DNA of 64,000 nt from Geosiphon pyriformis (taxonomy: Eukaryota > Glomeromycota > Glomeromycetes > Archaeosporales > Geosiphonaceae): positions 880,423 through 944,422 of the forward strand of contig JAAOMT010000523.1 of NCBI GenBank assembly GCA_016748015.1. Direction: 5' to 3'. The notes under the pieces were generated by a model. It had not been told where the DNA came from. It did not search any database and saw only the letters and a list, made by a program, of their open reading frames with translations. The translations under genes were made by a program, and so were the position numbers. The stretch's first letter is position 1. Each line of letters begins with the position of its first letter. Below are positions 22,951 through 35,432 of this stretch, piece after piece.

Positions 22951-25813
22951 ATGTCATATTTTACTGAAACGGAAGTCCCCGAATGGAGATGCGACGATGC
23001 TATTCAATCATACCAAAAAGATTTTCCACAGTATGTCCTGAAGCAAATTCTTGATGCGATAAAAAAGGACCTTAAGAAAATGGCAAACTCTTCTACTGAT
23101 CAGCACCGAAAAAGTCGAGCACAATGGATACTTGACAACTGGCAGGTTGGTTGTTACTAAGTGTTGAGTTGAGAGGGATAAAGCCTCATTTGGCTAAAGA
23201 AGGCAAAAAGGCGAGATATGGCCAAGCTGGAACACTCTTAGTCGCCCGGTGATGAACTCTTAGTTCGTGCCAATCTTAGCTGCCTTTGGCGTAAAGCTGG
23301 AACACTCTTAGTCGCCCGGTGATGAACTCTTAGTTCTACGCTCCCTCTCAATTTTATATTCTGGCCTTTGCAATTCGCTGAATTATCTCTGTCAAGAAAT
23401 GGGTAGGATTGGTGAAGAAGTTCGACAAGCTCGCTAAAGTCAACAACCAATTTCAAATACTACAAGTAAGTTTGGATGAGATTTTTGATCAGGGCAGCAA
23501 GATACTGACTTTACTTTTTTTTTTTTTAAAAAAAAAAAAAAGACGCAGCAGCACATACAGGCAACGCAGAAGGCGGTCGAGTAGGTCAACGTTATTCAGG
23601 AAACCCTTGTCATTGCCTCAAAAAATGCGGTGAGGGAGTAAGGACGTGAATGTGAGGAGAACTATAGAGAACTTCCATCAACTCCAACAAAAAAGGTACG
23701 ACAGGTCGATGTCCCTTCATGTTGATAATTCTTCAACTATCACTCATTTACTATTGCATCGTTCTACAACTTGTAAAGAAGGTGGGGAACTCTGGAACCA
23801 TCACTAGCGAAGTCTTGGGTGTTCAATTGCCAAAGAGATCTTTCGAATACTCCAGAAACGAAAAGGAACAAGGGCAAATGAGAAAGGTTCGACGTACGGA
23901 GGAAATAGCAGAGGAGATGCAGGTGAACGTTCAAGTTTGTTACCTTTTGAGTGATTATTGATTTGGCTTGTACATGAATTTATCTCTTATTTTCACGTTT
24001 TAGGAAGAGCAGCAGGAAGACGAAGAAGAGCGAGATCCTGTAGACAATACACTCCTCAAGTGGGAGTTTGATTCATCTATGCCAAATTGGCTAATCAAGT
24101 TTGCTCAGAGTCATTTCTCTCTCGTATCCAGTGCAAATCAATCAGAAGCAATGACAAAGTAAGCACTGATTTGTTCACTTGTTTTTTGTATCTGTTCCTG
24201 GCGGACTTTATTGTAATTCTCTATTCCTATAACAGGGCGTTGTATTGGAGGATCGTCGATGCATCGAACCCCGCTGTGATTTCCGAATTTTCATCAGAGG
24301 AGTTTGAAGAATTAAATGCCATATTTGCTTCCACATTCAAACGCGGGGGCTCGAAAGAAAACTTGGAACCATCTGCGGAAAGATGCCTTCAAATACTCGA
24401 CAAGGTAAAATGGTGATATGAAAGAATCTGTTGTAAATTCTCGATCTTGCTAATATGTACTTTGGTTCTTCAGCTTGACTGGGAGCAGTTGAAATTTATT
24501 GGTAGTCTTGTCAAGGTTAAAGGAATCCAAGGAGCAGTACAAGAGGTTCGAAAGTTATCGAAGGGTTTCGAAAACAAGAAACATGATCAAGGTTTGTTTG
24601 ATGATGAAGTAGATGAAGTACCAGCTTTGCTTGGCGATCTACTAGAGGAAGACTGCCTAGAGGATGATGTCGGCTATATTTTTCAATTACTCTGCTATGC
24701 GTAAGTTGATTTCATCTGTGCTCTTATGACATAAAACTTTGATTAATATTTTCATTACCATTTCGATAGATGCGAGTGGATCAAGAAATCGATCCCTCAG
24801 CGACACAACTCTGAGCGGGATGTAGATATGTTTGTCAAATCTCACATCTTCTCCTGCTTGGATGGTATTACCGATCAACACTTGTGAGCGCCATTTTCCC
24901 TCGTTGTGTTTGTCGATATTGTAATTGGTACTTATATTTTGACTTGATTAGTGGTAAAATGGTATCTCGGGCATCACGAGATCGCCGGGCGAATGCTTTA
25001 GATTCGCCCGACAACACTGAAGGATACCATATAGACTGGATGTTCACGGTATGTTCAATACTTCAAAATCCTTTTTATTTTCCGTAACGTCCTGTTAAAG
25101 GAATTTCTCTGGCAGCGCCATGATCTTTCGAATGAGGCTTGGGGTCAAGAATTTTCCATGTGTGAACGCGCGGGATCCAAACCCGACAATAAATCGAAGA
25201 TTTTGTTGGACACGCTCCGAGTTCAGAAGACCATGCGGGATATGCACAGAGCTCTAACTGGGAACATTTTCGCGGCTGGCAATGGAGCAGTCTCGAAACC
25301 AGTATTGAATGCGTTCACGAAACTCTTGATGCCGGGATTTGTTTCTTCTTATTTTTTCATCCGCACAATTCTTGTTGTTTACGTCGGAGCCGGTTTTTAC
25401 GCATCGATTCAACTGTCGGAATTCAACATTCCCACTACCTATGACCAGCTTGGGAACATTGTTAACATTGCACGTGAAATGTTGCGGGTTAAAGTAGGTA
25501 ACATTTTTCTTCATGGTTTTGCACATTTGAAATAACATTTTCTCACCTTATTGCGGTTTTGTGATATACAGAAAATTCTGCGTTCTACAATATCATCATT
25601 CAAGGCAATGAAAGCAAGAGCGGATAGAGAAAAATTCGAACCAGGAAGAATAAAATTGATCAATAGCCCGCCAGAATTTGGCACGCCAAGCAGAAAGCGT
25701 ATTTCGAGGAAGGTGAGTTGTCTCACGTATATTGTATTATACTAAAACCATTCTTAATCGTCTTCCACGAATTCTTCCAAGTTGTCAACCCAAACGGTAT
25801 CGAAACCGAGCTT
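22951..25813 (+). pseudogene. Eleven-exon orphan gene with two nonsense codons, 3' end replaced by a retroelement
   Basis: Exons 22951-23145, 23397-23465, 23543-23695, 23779-23922, 24004-24158, 24236-24404, 24474-24700, 24770-24883, 24952-25048, 25116-25493 and 25572-25712 all join in phase with GT-AG introns (614 codons). I do not recognise the family with confidence. The part YHIDWMF....WGQEFSMCERAG.KPDNKSKILLDTLR..KTMRDM recalls the nuclease-like orphan proteins expanded in mycorrhizal fungi, but no catalytic triad is certain. Exon 3 has TAG at 23582-23584 and TAA at 23639-23641; everything else is open. A later exon starts near 25784 and runs into copy A of the gypsy element at about 25814, so the native C-terminus is missing. 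Composition is host-like and rich in CpG. Confidence 0.7.
23224..23336. repeat. Perfect 43-bp direct repeat in intron 1 of the orphan gene
   Basis: The same 43 bases (beginning AAGCTGGAACACTC and ending CTCTTAGTTC) occur at 23224-23266 and 23294-23336, a period of 70 with a 27-base spacer. Each unit also contains CTCTTAGT twice. It looks like a recent local duplication. Confidence 0.9.
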
Positions 25814-26190
25814 GCAGGATTTGATCTGAGATATCCAGGAAAATATGCCATAACATTGGAGCCCAATACGCGCACTTGTATCGATTTGAAGATAGCATTG
25901 GAAATCCCGGCAACAACAATGGTTCAATTAGCATCCAGATCTAGTTTAGCAAAGAAAGGAATTAGCATCAGAGGAGAAATAATTAATGCAGTATATGTAG
26001 AAAATATCATTGCAATGCTATAAAATGAATCAGAAAAACCATATATAATTGAACCAAACGAAAAGATAGCACAGGCAATATTCCTACCTTTGGTGAAAAT
26101 AGCTCAATTAGTGCCAGTAGAAACAAGGGAAGAGTTAGGGATTGCAGCGAGAGAAAAAAATGGATTTGGATCCATGGGTAGAATAGACAT
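25814..26190 (+). pseudogene. dUTPase domain of copy A
   Basis: All five motifs of trimeric dUTPases can be read in order: AGFDL (1), SRSSLAKKG (2), EIINAVYVENI (3), NEKIAQAIFLPL (4, in frame after a TAA at 26021) and GFGSMGRIDIP (5). The family hydrolyses dUTP to dUMP and keeps uracil out of DNA. The catalytic Asp of motif 3 is Asn here, so this copy should be inactive. It lies where copies D and E place it, between the zinc module and RT. Confidence 0.8.
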
Positions 26191-26639
26191 ACCAGTCAAT
26201 ATGGCAAAGGAAAAAATCATTAATAAGGAAAAAATTATCTCCACCAATCAATCAGTTTTCATTCCACCATATGACCAGCATATGTTAGTAATAAAAAGAA
26301 AAGTAAGAAACCAGTCCCAGATTTTTGAAGCGGAACCAACTATTTGTGAATCAAGAAAAATTGGAATTACCAATTTCTACATACTAGCCAAGAACTATAA
26401 GCACATTAAAATTCCCATCTACAATACAACTGGAGACACCATTGAAATACCAAGTAGAATTATCATCAAATACTTGAATACTGAAGTTGAAAACCAATCA
26501 CCAAACACCATTTCAGATTTTCCACAATTGTGTAAATATGTGAATATTACATCACAAATAATATATAGATAAGAAAAATGTTATTTGCTTTAACCAGAAC
26601 AATTAAACCAAATAAACTTGGAAAACTTAGACCCATTTT

Positions 26640-28000
26640 AACATATACAACTCAAAATATTACTTAATAATTTCATTAATATCTTTGTTAGTGAAAATAA
26701 ATTTGGCAGAATTGACATTATTCAACACCAAATTAAAACCAAAAATACAATATCAATCAAACAAAGAGCATACAAAGTACCACCAGCAAGTTATAAGATC
26801 ATCCAACAGGAAATCAACAGAATGTTGAACAATAGATTAATTCAAATATTTATAAGTTTATGGTTATTATTAATAGTACTAGTTCAGAAGAAAAATGGAA
26901 AAATCTGCTTTTGTGTGGATTACAGAAAGCTTAACAGTATTACTCATAAAGACAATTATCTAACTCCATAAATTTAAGAACTATTTGATGCATTTGAAGG
27001 AAAGAAATGATTTTCAACATTGAATCTAGACAGTAGTTATTGACAAGTAATTATAAACCCAGCTGATAAAAAAAAGACAGCATTTATAACCAGAGAAAGG
27101 AACTTTAAATTTAATGTTATGCCTTTTAGCTTAATGAATGTTTCAGCCATCTTCCAATGATTAATGGAAATTGTCTATACTGAATTACTATGAAAATTAG
27201 TAGTAGTCTATTTGAATGACACCAATGTGTTTTCTAAAACATTCAATAATCATCTTTATTATTTTCAACAAGTATTTAAAAGATTAAGGAAAGCTAAATT
27301 AAAGTTAAATGCTATAAAGTATTTCTTTGGTAAAATAAAACTGAAATTCTTGGAATATGTCATAAACAAAAACAGCATTAAAATGAATTCAAATAAAATT
27401 GAAATAGTTAAAAACTTTTTAGTACCAACAAATCTTACAGAATTAAGAGCATTTTTGAGATTTGCTGAATACTATTGCTGCTTTATTCAGAACTTTTTTA
27501 AATTGGTTCAACCATTTTACCAGCTCCAAGCCAAGAATATGAAATATGAATGAACTAAAATTTAACAAGAAGCTTTTGACATCTTGAGAAGAAAACTTAT
27601 CTAAGCTTTAGTATTAATCTATTCAAATTACAACAAATTATTCATTATTACCACTGATATATCAAGTCAAGCCTTGGGAGCAATATTGTTACAAAAAAAA
27701 CCAGATAAAAGAGAACATCCAATAGCATACACCAGCTAAAACTTAAGCTCAGCTAAAAAAAATTATAGAACTCCAGCATTAAAATATTTGGCTATCTATT
27801 AGACTGTTATAAAATAGAAAAAATATTTGAATTAAAAGTTTGATGTGTATACTAATCACAAAAGATTGACATCAATTCAGAAGCAAAAATTTGCAAACAA
27901 CTATCATGCAAAATAAAAAATAAAATTATCATTATTTAATTATATAGTACATTATAAAAAAAGAAAAAAAAATAAAAATGCTGACAGTTTATTGCAAATA
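26640..28000 (+). pseudogene. Reverse transcriptase and RNase H remnant of copy A
   Basis: Recognisable pieces are FGRIDIIQHQIKTKN, KKNGKICFCVDYRKLN, NPADKKKTAF, then VVYLNDTNVFSKTFNNH and KLKLNAIKYFFGKIKLKFL. The first Asp of YxDD is Asn (27215-27217). RNase H follows (TTDISSQALGAILLQK). Many TAA/TAG codons interrupt the frame. Confidence 0.75.
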
Positions 28001-28199
28001 AAACAAATCTAAGAACATTTTAACCCAAATATATAACAAAAAATAAACACACAAAAATATCAATAATATCAATATTATATTAATACTCAACAGTTCAAAG
28101 AGAAATTATCTTAAAAAGAACAAAACAACATAAAACAACAAGCAAAATATTTTATCACTTACCAAAATATATTATACTAAAAAAACAGAAAAAATTTAG

Positions 28200-29988
28200 A
28201 TCAACCACTTAAAATAATTACAGAACCAAAGAAAAAAACAATATTATTCAAAATGCACTTAGATCCAACAACAGAACATTTTTATAAAAAAGCAACCATA
28301 GAAAAAACCAGAAAAAAATACTATTGGCTATCTATATATTTAGATATTATTTAATATGTTCAAAATTGTAATGCTTGTCAAAGAAGAAAAGGAACAAGAT
28401 TCAATGAACTACTAAGTCCAATTAAAATAAGACAATCATTTAATTGAATTGAAATTGACTTAGTTGAACCATTAATAATAACCAGTAGAAGCAACTATTA
28501 TATAGTAGTAATCATAAATTATCTTACAAAATGGCCAAAAGCAAAAGCAATACAAAGAGCAAATGCAGAATCTATAGCTAAATTTGTTTATCAAGATTTG
28601 ATTTATTAACACAGATGTCCAAAAAAATTATTATCAAATTAAAGAACTCACTTTGTAAACAAAATACTAATTAAATTGATTCAAAAATTTAGAATTAAGA
28701 GATCATTATTATTATTATACTATTTACAAACAAATAACTTAATCAAAAAATTTAACAGAATATTGTGTAAAGTGATAGCCAAGATCAGCCAAGAAAACCA
28801 GAACAAATGATATTTGTTTATACTATCAATATTATTTGCTTATTAAACAATAAAGCAAAATACCATACAAATAACATTATTTAAACTTGTTTATAATAAA
28901 ACAGCAATATTATCAGTAGAAATAGACATTAAAACATATCTAATAAAATCAATAACAAAAGCTAACTTCCAAAGAACATTGCTAAAAAAACATACAAATT
29001 AATAGAAACTTTGGAAAACAAAAGATAAAAAGCAGTTAACAATATTTAAAAATCACAAAAAAAACAACATAATAACCAATTACCAGATAAACCAGTTGAA
29101 TTCAAAATTGGAAACAAAGTACTCTTATATCATACCAAAGTGAAAAAACAATAAAGTAGAAAATTTGACTCCAAGTAAAACAGACCATTTTATATTAAAA
29201 AAATTTTAGGAAATAAATCTTATAAACTAAGATGAGACAATAAAATTTTAGCTAAAGCAACACATAAAAATTAATTAAAACCATATTATAATATAGCATC
29301 ATTATTTATCAATAATATTTTACAACTGGAAATACAAAAAATATTAGTCAAACCAGATAAAATTCCACAAAATCTAAAACCAATTATTATTATTAAAGCA
29401 AACATGTCAAATTAAGCTATTAAAACAGTACATAAAAAACTAACACACATGACAAAAACAGCAAGAAAAGATAGAAATCATCAACAACATTTACTCACTT
29501 GCACAACAATTATTACAACTAATTCAACAACAGAAATTAAGTCTAAAAGTCATCATTAATAAATACATAATACAATACAAAAACAAAAGAATATTATGAA
29601 AAGACCAAACCAAAGAGCAATATTTTAGATGCTATACTTCTGAGAATACTATAGATAAAATAAGAGAAAAGATAGAAAAAACATTGAAAAATTCAAGAAT
29701 ATCAATACCAGAAAAAGAATTGATCTTAAAAAATTGGAACCAATAGATACAACAAAATCTAAAAAACTTTTATTACTATTAGTTAGGACAACAGTTAAGC
29801 ATCAAAAACTTATATACTAACAAAACAAAAAGAAAATTTGATCTAATTTAACTACAACAAATTAAACAACTTGTTAAAAAAAACAATTTATTTACATATG
29901 CAAGAGTCATTTATCAATTATAAATAGAATTTTGAGATAGACTAGAAATATTATTACACTTAATAATAGATATTATCAATAATTCTAA
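28200..29988 (+). pseudogene. Integrase and C-terminal region remnant of copy A
   Basis: Integrase similarity is traceable (KYYWLSIYLDI, then a FVNK..., then an A-rich GPY/F-like part). It is followed by the element's conserved C-terminal region (LGQQLSIKNLYTNKTK at about 29790). So many stops and transitions are present that only alignment to copies D and E makes it readable. Confidence 0.65.
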
Positions 29989-30277
29989 GTAAAGAATTTT
30001 GGTATTTTGGAATTCTGAAATTCTGCAATTTTTTCATAGAAATCCTGAAATTCCTCTATTATTATGTCTACTTTTAATTGGCTATTTCTCTAACTATAAT
30101 ATTCTTAATTTCTATAAATAACATTATATCTTTCTTTTTAATATTAAGCTTTGTTGAAATTTTTTAAACTTTCTAAATTTTCTTCTTAAATTAGCTTTAT
30201 AACTTTCTTCTCCAGAATTACTTTTGTAATTTTTATCTGCAATTCTTTAAATTAAGCAATGATTAATTTTTTTAATA
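29989..30277 (-). mobile_element. Inverted fragment of the same gypsy family (LTR edge plus pol 3' end)
   Basis: Read on the minus strand, this segment is the end of the internal region (NAQFEELQ-like part) followed by a polypurine-like tract and about 125 bases of LTR with degenerate repeats. It is truncated at both ends and lies between copies A and B. The LTR boundary is near 30126 (..AAATAACA on the plus strand). Confidence 0.65.
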
Positions 30278-32172
30278 TGTTTTACTTGTAAAAAAACACT
30301 ATTTGACAAAAAAATATAGAACAATATTTATAGTCAAGAAGAAATATGTGATATATCATGTTAATATATGATTTTTATTAGCAATTGAATGAATTGAAAA
30401 ACACTTTTTAATACTGCATAGAACCAAGTACTCTTATACTTAGACAGTTATCTATATAACAAAGACAAAATCTAGTAAATAGAAAGTATCAAAGCTGAAA
30501 ACACTTTGTTCAGTAAAATATTGGCAATTAAAAACAACCTACCAGAACCAATTGAGACTATTTTTATTTCAAACTCAGATATATTTCTTGATATTTTAAG
30601 TAATTTAAAACAATTTTATGAACACTACTAAGAATTGGCATCTATTAAGAAGGAGTAAAAACAATAATTAGAAAAGCTAAACACTTAACTATGTGACCAT
30701 TGTTTAATACTATGTGACTTTAAGTATTGTAATAAATATGACCTTATTTACAATTTATCACAACAAATGATCTATTCAATCTCTAAAGAAAAAAAACCAA
30801 TCAGCAAGTGCACAGTGAAATCAGAAATAAAATTCAATTTCAATTTAAACTTTGACAATAATAATAATAATGATTTCAACTCTGTTCAATATGGTAACAA
30901 CAATAACAATTCAAACTTTAATCACAATTCCAAACAATATATTATACTTTCAGATCTTTCTATGAAGCAAAAATTAAGATAGTTCAATAATAATAATGAA
31001 GGTATTATGCCAGAATGTGTATATGATATTAATATAGGATTTGATCTAAGATATTCAGAAAAATATGCCATAATATTGAAACCCAATACATGTACTTGTA
31101 TTGATCTAAAAATAGCATTGGAAATTCTGGCAACAACAATAATTCAATTAGCATTCAAATCTAGCTTAGCAAAGAAAGAAATCAATATTAAAAGAGAAAT
31201 AATTGATGCAAGATATATAAAAAATATTATTACAATATTATAAAATGAATTAAAAAAACCATATATATTGAACTAAATGAAAAAATAACACAGAGAATAT
31301 TTCTATTTCTGGTAAAAATAGCTCAATTAATTTTAATAGAAACAAGGAAAAAATTAAGAATCACAATAAAAGAGAAAAATGTATTTGAATTCATAAGTAA
31401 AATAGACATACCAGTTAATATGGCAGAGGAAGAAACTATTAATAAAAAAAATTATCTTTACTTATTAATCTGTTTCTATTTTATCATATGATCAGTATAT
31501 ATTAGTAATAGAAAAAAAAATAAGAAACCAGCTTCAGATTTTTGAAATAAAACCAATTATTTGTAAATTAGAGAAGATTAGAATTACTAATCTTTATATA
31601 CTGGCCAAAAACAATAAACACATCAAAATTCTCATCTATAATACAACTGGAAACATCATCAAAATACCAAATGGAATCACCATTAGATACTTAAACACTA
31701 AAGTTGAGGATCAACCACCAAATATTATTTCAGATTTTCCACAATTGTGCAAATATGTGGATATTATATCACAAACAATATACAGACAAGAAGAATGTTA
31801 TTTGCTTCAACCAAAACAATTGAACCAAATAAACTTGGAAAACTTAAATTCACTTCAGCATATGCAACTCAAAATATTATTTAACAATTTTACTAATATC
31901 TTTGCTAGTAAAAATAAATTTGGCAGAATCAACATTATTCAACACCAAATCAAAACCAAAGATACAATGTTAATCAAACAATAAATATACTAAATACTAC
32001 TAGCAAGTTATAAAATCATCTAACAAAAAATCAACAGAATGTTAAACAATAAGTTAATTCAATCATCAATAAGTTCATGGTTATTACCAATGATACTAGT
32101 CCAGAAGAAAAATAGAAAAATCTGTTTTTGTGTAAATTATAAAAGACTTAACAGTATAATTTATAAAGACAG
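30278..32172 (+). mobile_element. Gypsy-type element, copy B (fragment: zinc module to RT start)
   Basis: The fragment begins inside the Cys-rich module, passes the Asn/Ser-rich linker (about 30830-30950) and dUTPase (31010-31400), and stops in the first RT block at the LTR of element C. dUTPase motif 1 is IGFDL, motif 2 FKSSLAKKE and motif 3 EIIDARYIKNI, so the motif 3 Asp is kept. A C insertion into B fits the abrupt break at 32172, although the rest of B is not found beyond C. Confidence 0.8.
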
Positions 32173-33012
32173 TATTACAGGTGATTATTTGGAGTCTTAA
32201 ATTAAATAACAAACCCATAACTTGGTGCTAATAGCTGATCTGATTGTTATAATCTGAAGGTTTTGGTTGAGTTCTTTGTATAATAGACAGAAATTTAATG
32301 GTTGTTTTCCATAGTCTCTCAGAATTGCAATTCTGTCAATTTTTTTCTTGGCTTGGTGGCCAGCAATCTTCTGGTAAGCAATCTGTATTTTTTACATGTT
32401 TTACTCACTTGTAGGGGTTTTTTATCAGGCAATCTTTGATGTTAATAACTCAGCACTTTAATCTTTAATCAATTAGTCAACAACAAAAAATAACAAAAAA
32501 ATAAAAGAAAAATAAAAATAAAAGAAAAAAAAATAAAGAAATAAACCAAGGCAATAAATGTTAGTATCTCATCAATAGCCATGATCAAGAGCTATTGTTC
32601 CAGTGTGGTTTAGGTATCAGCTATTATCAACATAAAAAGTTGATAGTGGAGAGTGGATTAAGATAATAAATAATTATTTATTGATATTTTGTAAATTAAA
32701 AGGTTGCTTAGATAAAATCTAAACTGAGAGGTTTGTCTTTTCTATTTCTAATGCTACTGCTATATATACATAATTGAGATTCTTCAATTCCTCAATTCTT
32801 TTCACCAGGAATCCTAGAATTTCTGGAATCCTGCAATTTTTTTGAGAGAAATCCTGAAATTTTGGAATCCTGTAATTTTTTGTATGAGAATTCTGAAATT
32901 CCTGAAATCTTGCAATTCCTCTAAGAAGAATCCTGAAATTCTCCATTTACTATGGCTACTTCTGATTGGCTAATTTATATGCTAATATACTTTTTATACT
33001 CTTTAAGTAATA
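32173..33012 (-). repeat. 3' LTR of element C
   Basis: This 840-bp LTR reads TGTTACT(T/C)A... to ...TAACA on the minus strand, with both ends mutated (TATTAC and TAATA as seen on the plus strand). It carries the short GGAATTGCAGGATTC-type repeats in U3 (about 32780-32945) and the two conserved hairpins. A polypurine tract (TAAAAGGAGAAAATAA on the minus strand) abuts it at 33013-33028. Its partner LTR is at 62438-63275. Confidence 0.88.
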
Positions 33013-34463
33013 TTATTTTCTCCTTTTAATATTGAGTTCTGTCAAGATCTCCTAATTTTAATTCTCTATTTTTGAGTATTTCTTGAACTTTTTTCTTAAG
33101 AATTACTTGTGTTATCTTGTTCTGTAATTCTTCAAATTGAGCATTGGTTATTTTTCTCATTTGGTTAATGATAATAGTGTCTATTGCTGGATTGAGTAAG
33201 ATTTCTAATTGGTCTTGAAATCCAATTTGCAATTAATAAATAGCTTGTACTTATATAATTAGATTGTTTTTTCTCACAAATTGCTCAAGTTGTTATAAAA
33301 TTTCTGGATCAAATAATTGTTTTGTTTTATCTGTATATAAGTTTTGAATATTTAAGTATTGTCCCAAGTGAAAATAACAAAAGTTCTTTAGAAATTTTTG
33401 TATTTACCACTTCCAAGTTTCTTTGGTTAATTTTTAATATGTGGTAACACTTGTTGGCTTTTCTATCACCAATTTTACTTTTAGAATTATTTTGTTAACA
33501 GTGTTTTTTGGTTTCTTCTGTACTTTGTATTGGGGTATTTTTTTTGTATCTTTGTATTAAATAGTTTGTTGATTAATAATAATTTCTATATTCTGTTGTT
33601 AAATTAATTGAAAAAGTTGCTGTGTTAATGAGTGAATCTTGTTAGTAATTTTCATTTTTCTGATATTTTCCATTGCATCTACCATACCTTTATATATTCT
33701 TTTGGTTAATTAATTTGGTGTGTTTGTGTCGATAATGATAATTGGTTCTAGATCTCATGAAATCTCATCTGGTCAAACTAGTATTCTCTATACTCTTAAT
33801 TGTGGGATATTGATACTATATGGTAATATGGTTTTAGTTGATCACTATATGCTGCTTTGGTTAAGATTTTGTTGTTTAACTTTAATTTATAAGCTCTATT
33901 TTCAAGAATTTCTTCTATGTAAAATGGTCCATTCCATTTGGGGTCAAATTTTTCACTTCATTGTTTTTCTGCTTTGGTATAATGTAGAAGTACTTTGTTT
34001 CCAATCCTAAATTTAACTGATTTATCTGGTAATTGGTTATTATGTTATTTTTTTTGTTTTTTCTGTGACTTTTTAATGTTATCAACTGCTTTTTGTCATT
34101 TGTTTTCTAGTGTTTCCATTAAGTCATATGTTCTTCTCAACAATGTTTCTTGAAAATTGTCTTCTGTAATTGGTTTAGTTGAATATGTGTTGACTTCTAT
34201 CTCGACTGGTAATGTTGCTATTCTACCATATACTAATTCAAATGGTATTGCTTGTGTAGTGTCTTGCTTTATTATTCAATAAGCAAATAGTACTAATGGT
34301 ATAAACAAATCTCATTTACCTTGATTTTTTTAACTGATTTTGGCAATTGCTTCACACAATATTCTGTTAAATCTTTTAACTAACTTATTTATTTGTGGAT
34401 AATATGATGATTATAATAGTCTTTTGATTCTAAATCTTTGACTTAATTCTGCTAGTGTTCTGT

Positions 34464-35432
34464 TGTTACCAATAGAATTTTAGCTATTAATTAGCATGAA
34501 ATTACCTTTATAATTCCTATTATTAAATAACATACATTATTATTATTTCAATTATTACTTATTAATTAATCAAATTATCAAAAATTATTACTCAACCAAT
34601 AATCTGATTTGTACTCTAAAAATTAAGATGATCAAATTACACAATATCCTAAACCATTTAACATAGTCAAAATTCACTGAAATTAATAAAAATTGGCCGA
34701 AATAATCAATAGTTCAGTGAAATAACTTGTAGTTTGCCAAAATATATCTTTAGTTCACCCAAATTGTAGAAAAGAGAAAAGTGCAAGTTTAAAAACTAGT
34801 ACTATAACAAGTTGTATAAAAGAAAAGCTTTTTTTTTCAAGAAAATATATCTTCTTATAGTATTTTAACATAGTATCTTACTTTAGATATCTTAATTGAA
34901 ACAAATCACCTTTTACACATTCAAATAAAAATTAAATATTCAAAAACCAAATTCTTAAATTATTATACTTGAAATTTCCTCAACACAACTAACGTTTTGA
35001 AATTAATTAGTTACCAATTTCAATAAACTATTAGTAACTTCAGGTCTGGATAGAAAACATTTCCCTTAACAGAATTCTATTTCTTTTATATTTCTTTTAT
35101 TTTCTTTTATTTTCTTATTATAATTATTAGAGTAGTCTACAGATGAGATTTCTGTAAAAGAGTTGACTTTTACAGCAAAGTAACTACACATTTTAGTGAA
35201 CTTCCAAATAAGCAATTCCTGGAAAAGAGTTGATATTTACTACAACATAACTACATAAAGTAACTGGCATGGAATTGGCCATTTCATTTATAAGCCCAAC
35301 AGTTCAAATTATAAGAGATAATTTAAAGATAAATTCAGTTACTGAAGGTCCAACTACTTTCTGAGAACGTGAATTTACAGTAGATCAACATTAACAACAT
35401 TCAAGAAAAGAGACCAAAAACCTCTGGTAACA
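34464..35432. mobile_element. Solo LTR of a different family inside the integrase of element C
   Basis: A 969-bp insert begins TGTTACCAATAG and ends CTCTGGTAACA, with no coding capacity. It is flanked by CTGT at 34460-34463 and 35433-35436. Removing it rejoins integrase sequence (FVN..TLAELSQ region). The inner sequence does not match the LTRs of elements C, D and E, so a second LTR family is present. An orphan LTR left by recombination is the simplest explanation. Confidence 0.75.

Larger units (their letters stand above)
25814..29988 (+). mobile_element. Gypsy-type element, copy A (5'-truncated, heavily mutated)
   Basis: Homology to the family starts abruptly inside the dUTPase domain and runs through RT, RNase H, integrase and the C-terminal region, ending near 29988 before the LTR. 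It has no LTR. Its dUTPase is the best preserved in the window. From about 26575 onward stops are dense and the sequence is extremely A-rich, so it is an old, dead copy. The RT metal-binding motif reads YLND. Confidence 0.85.
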
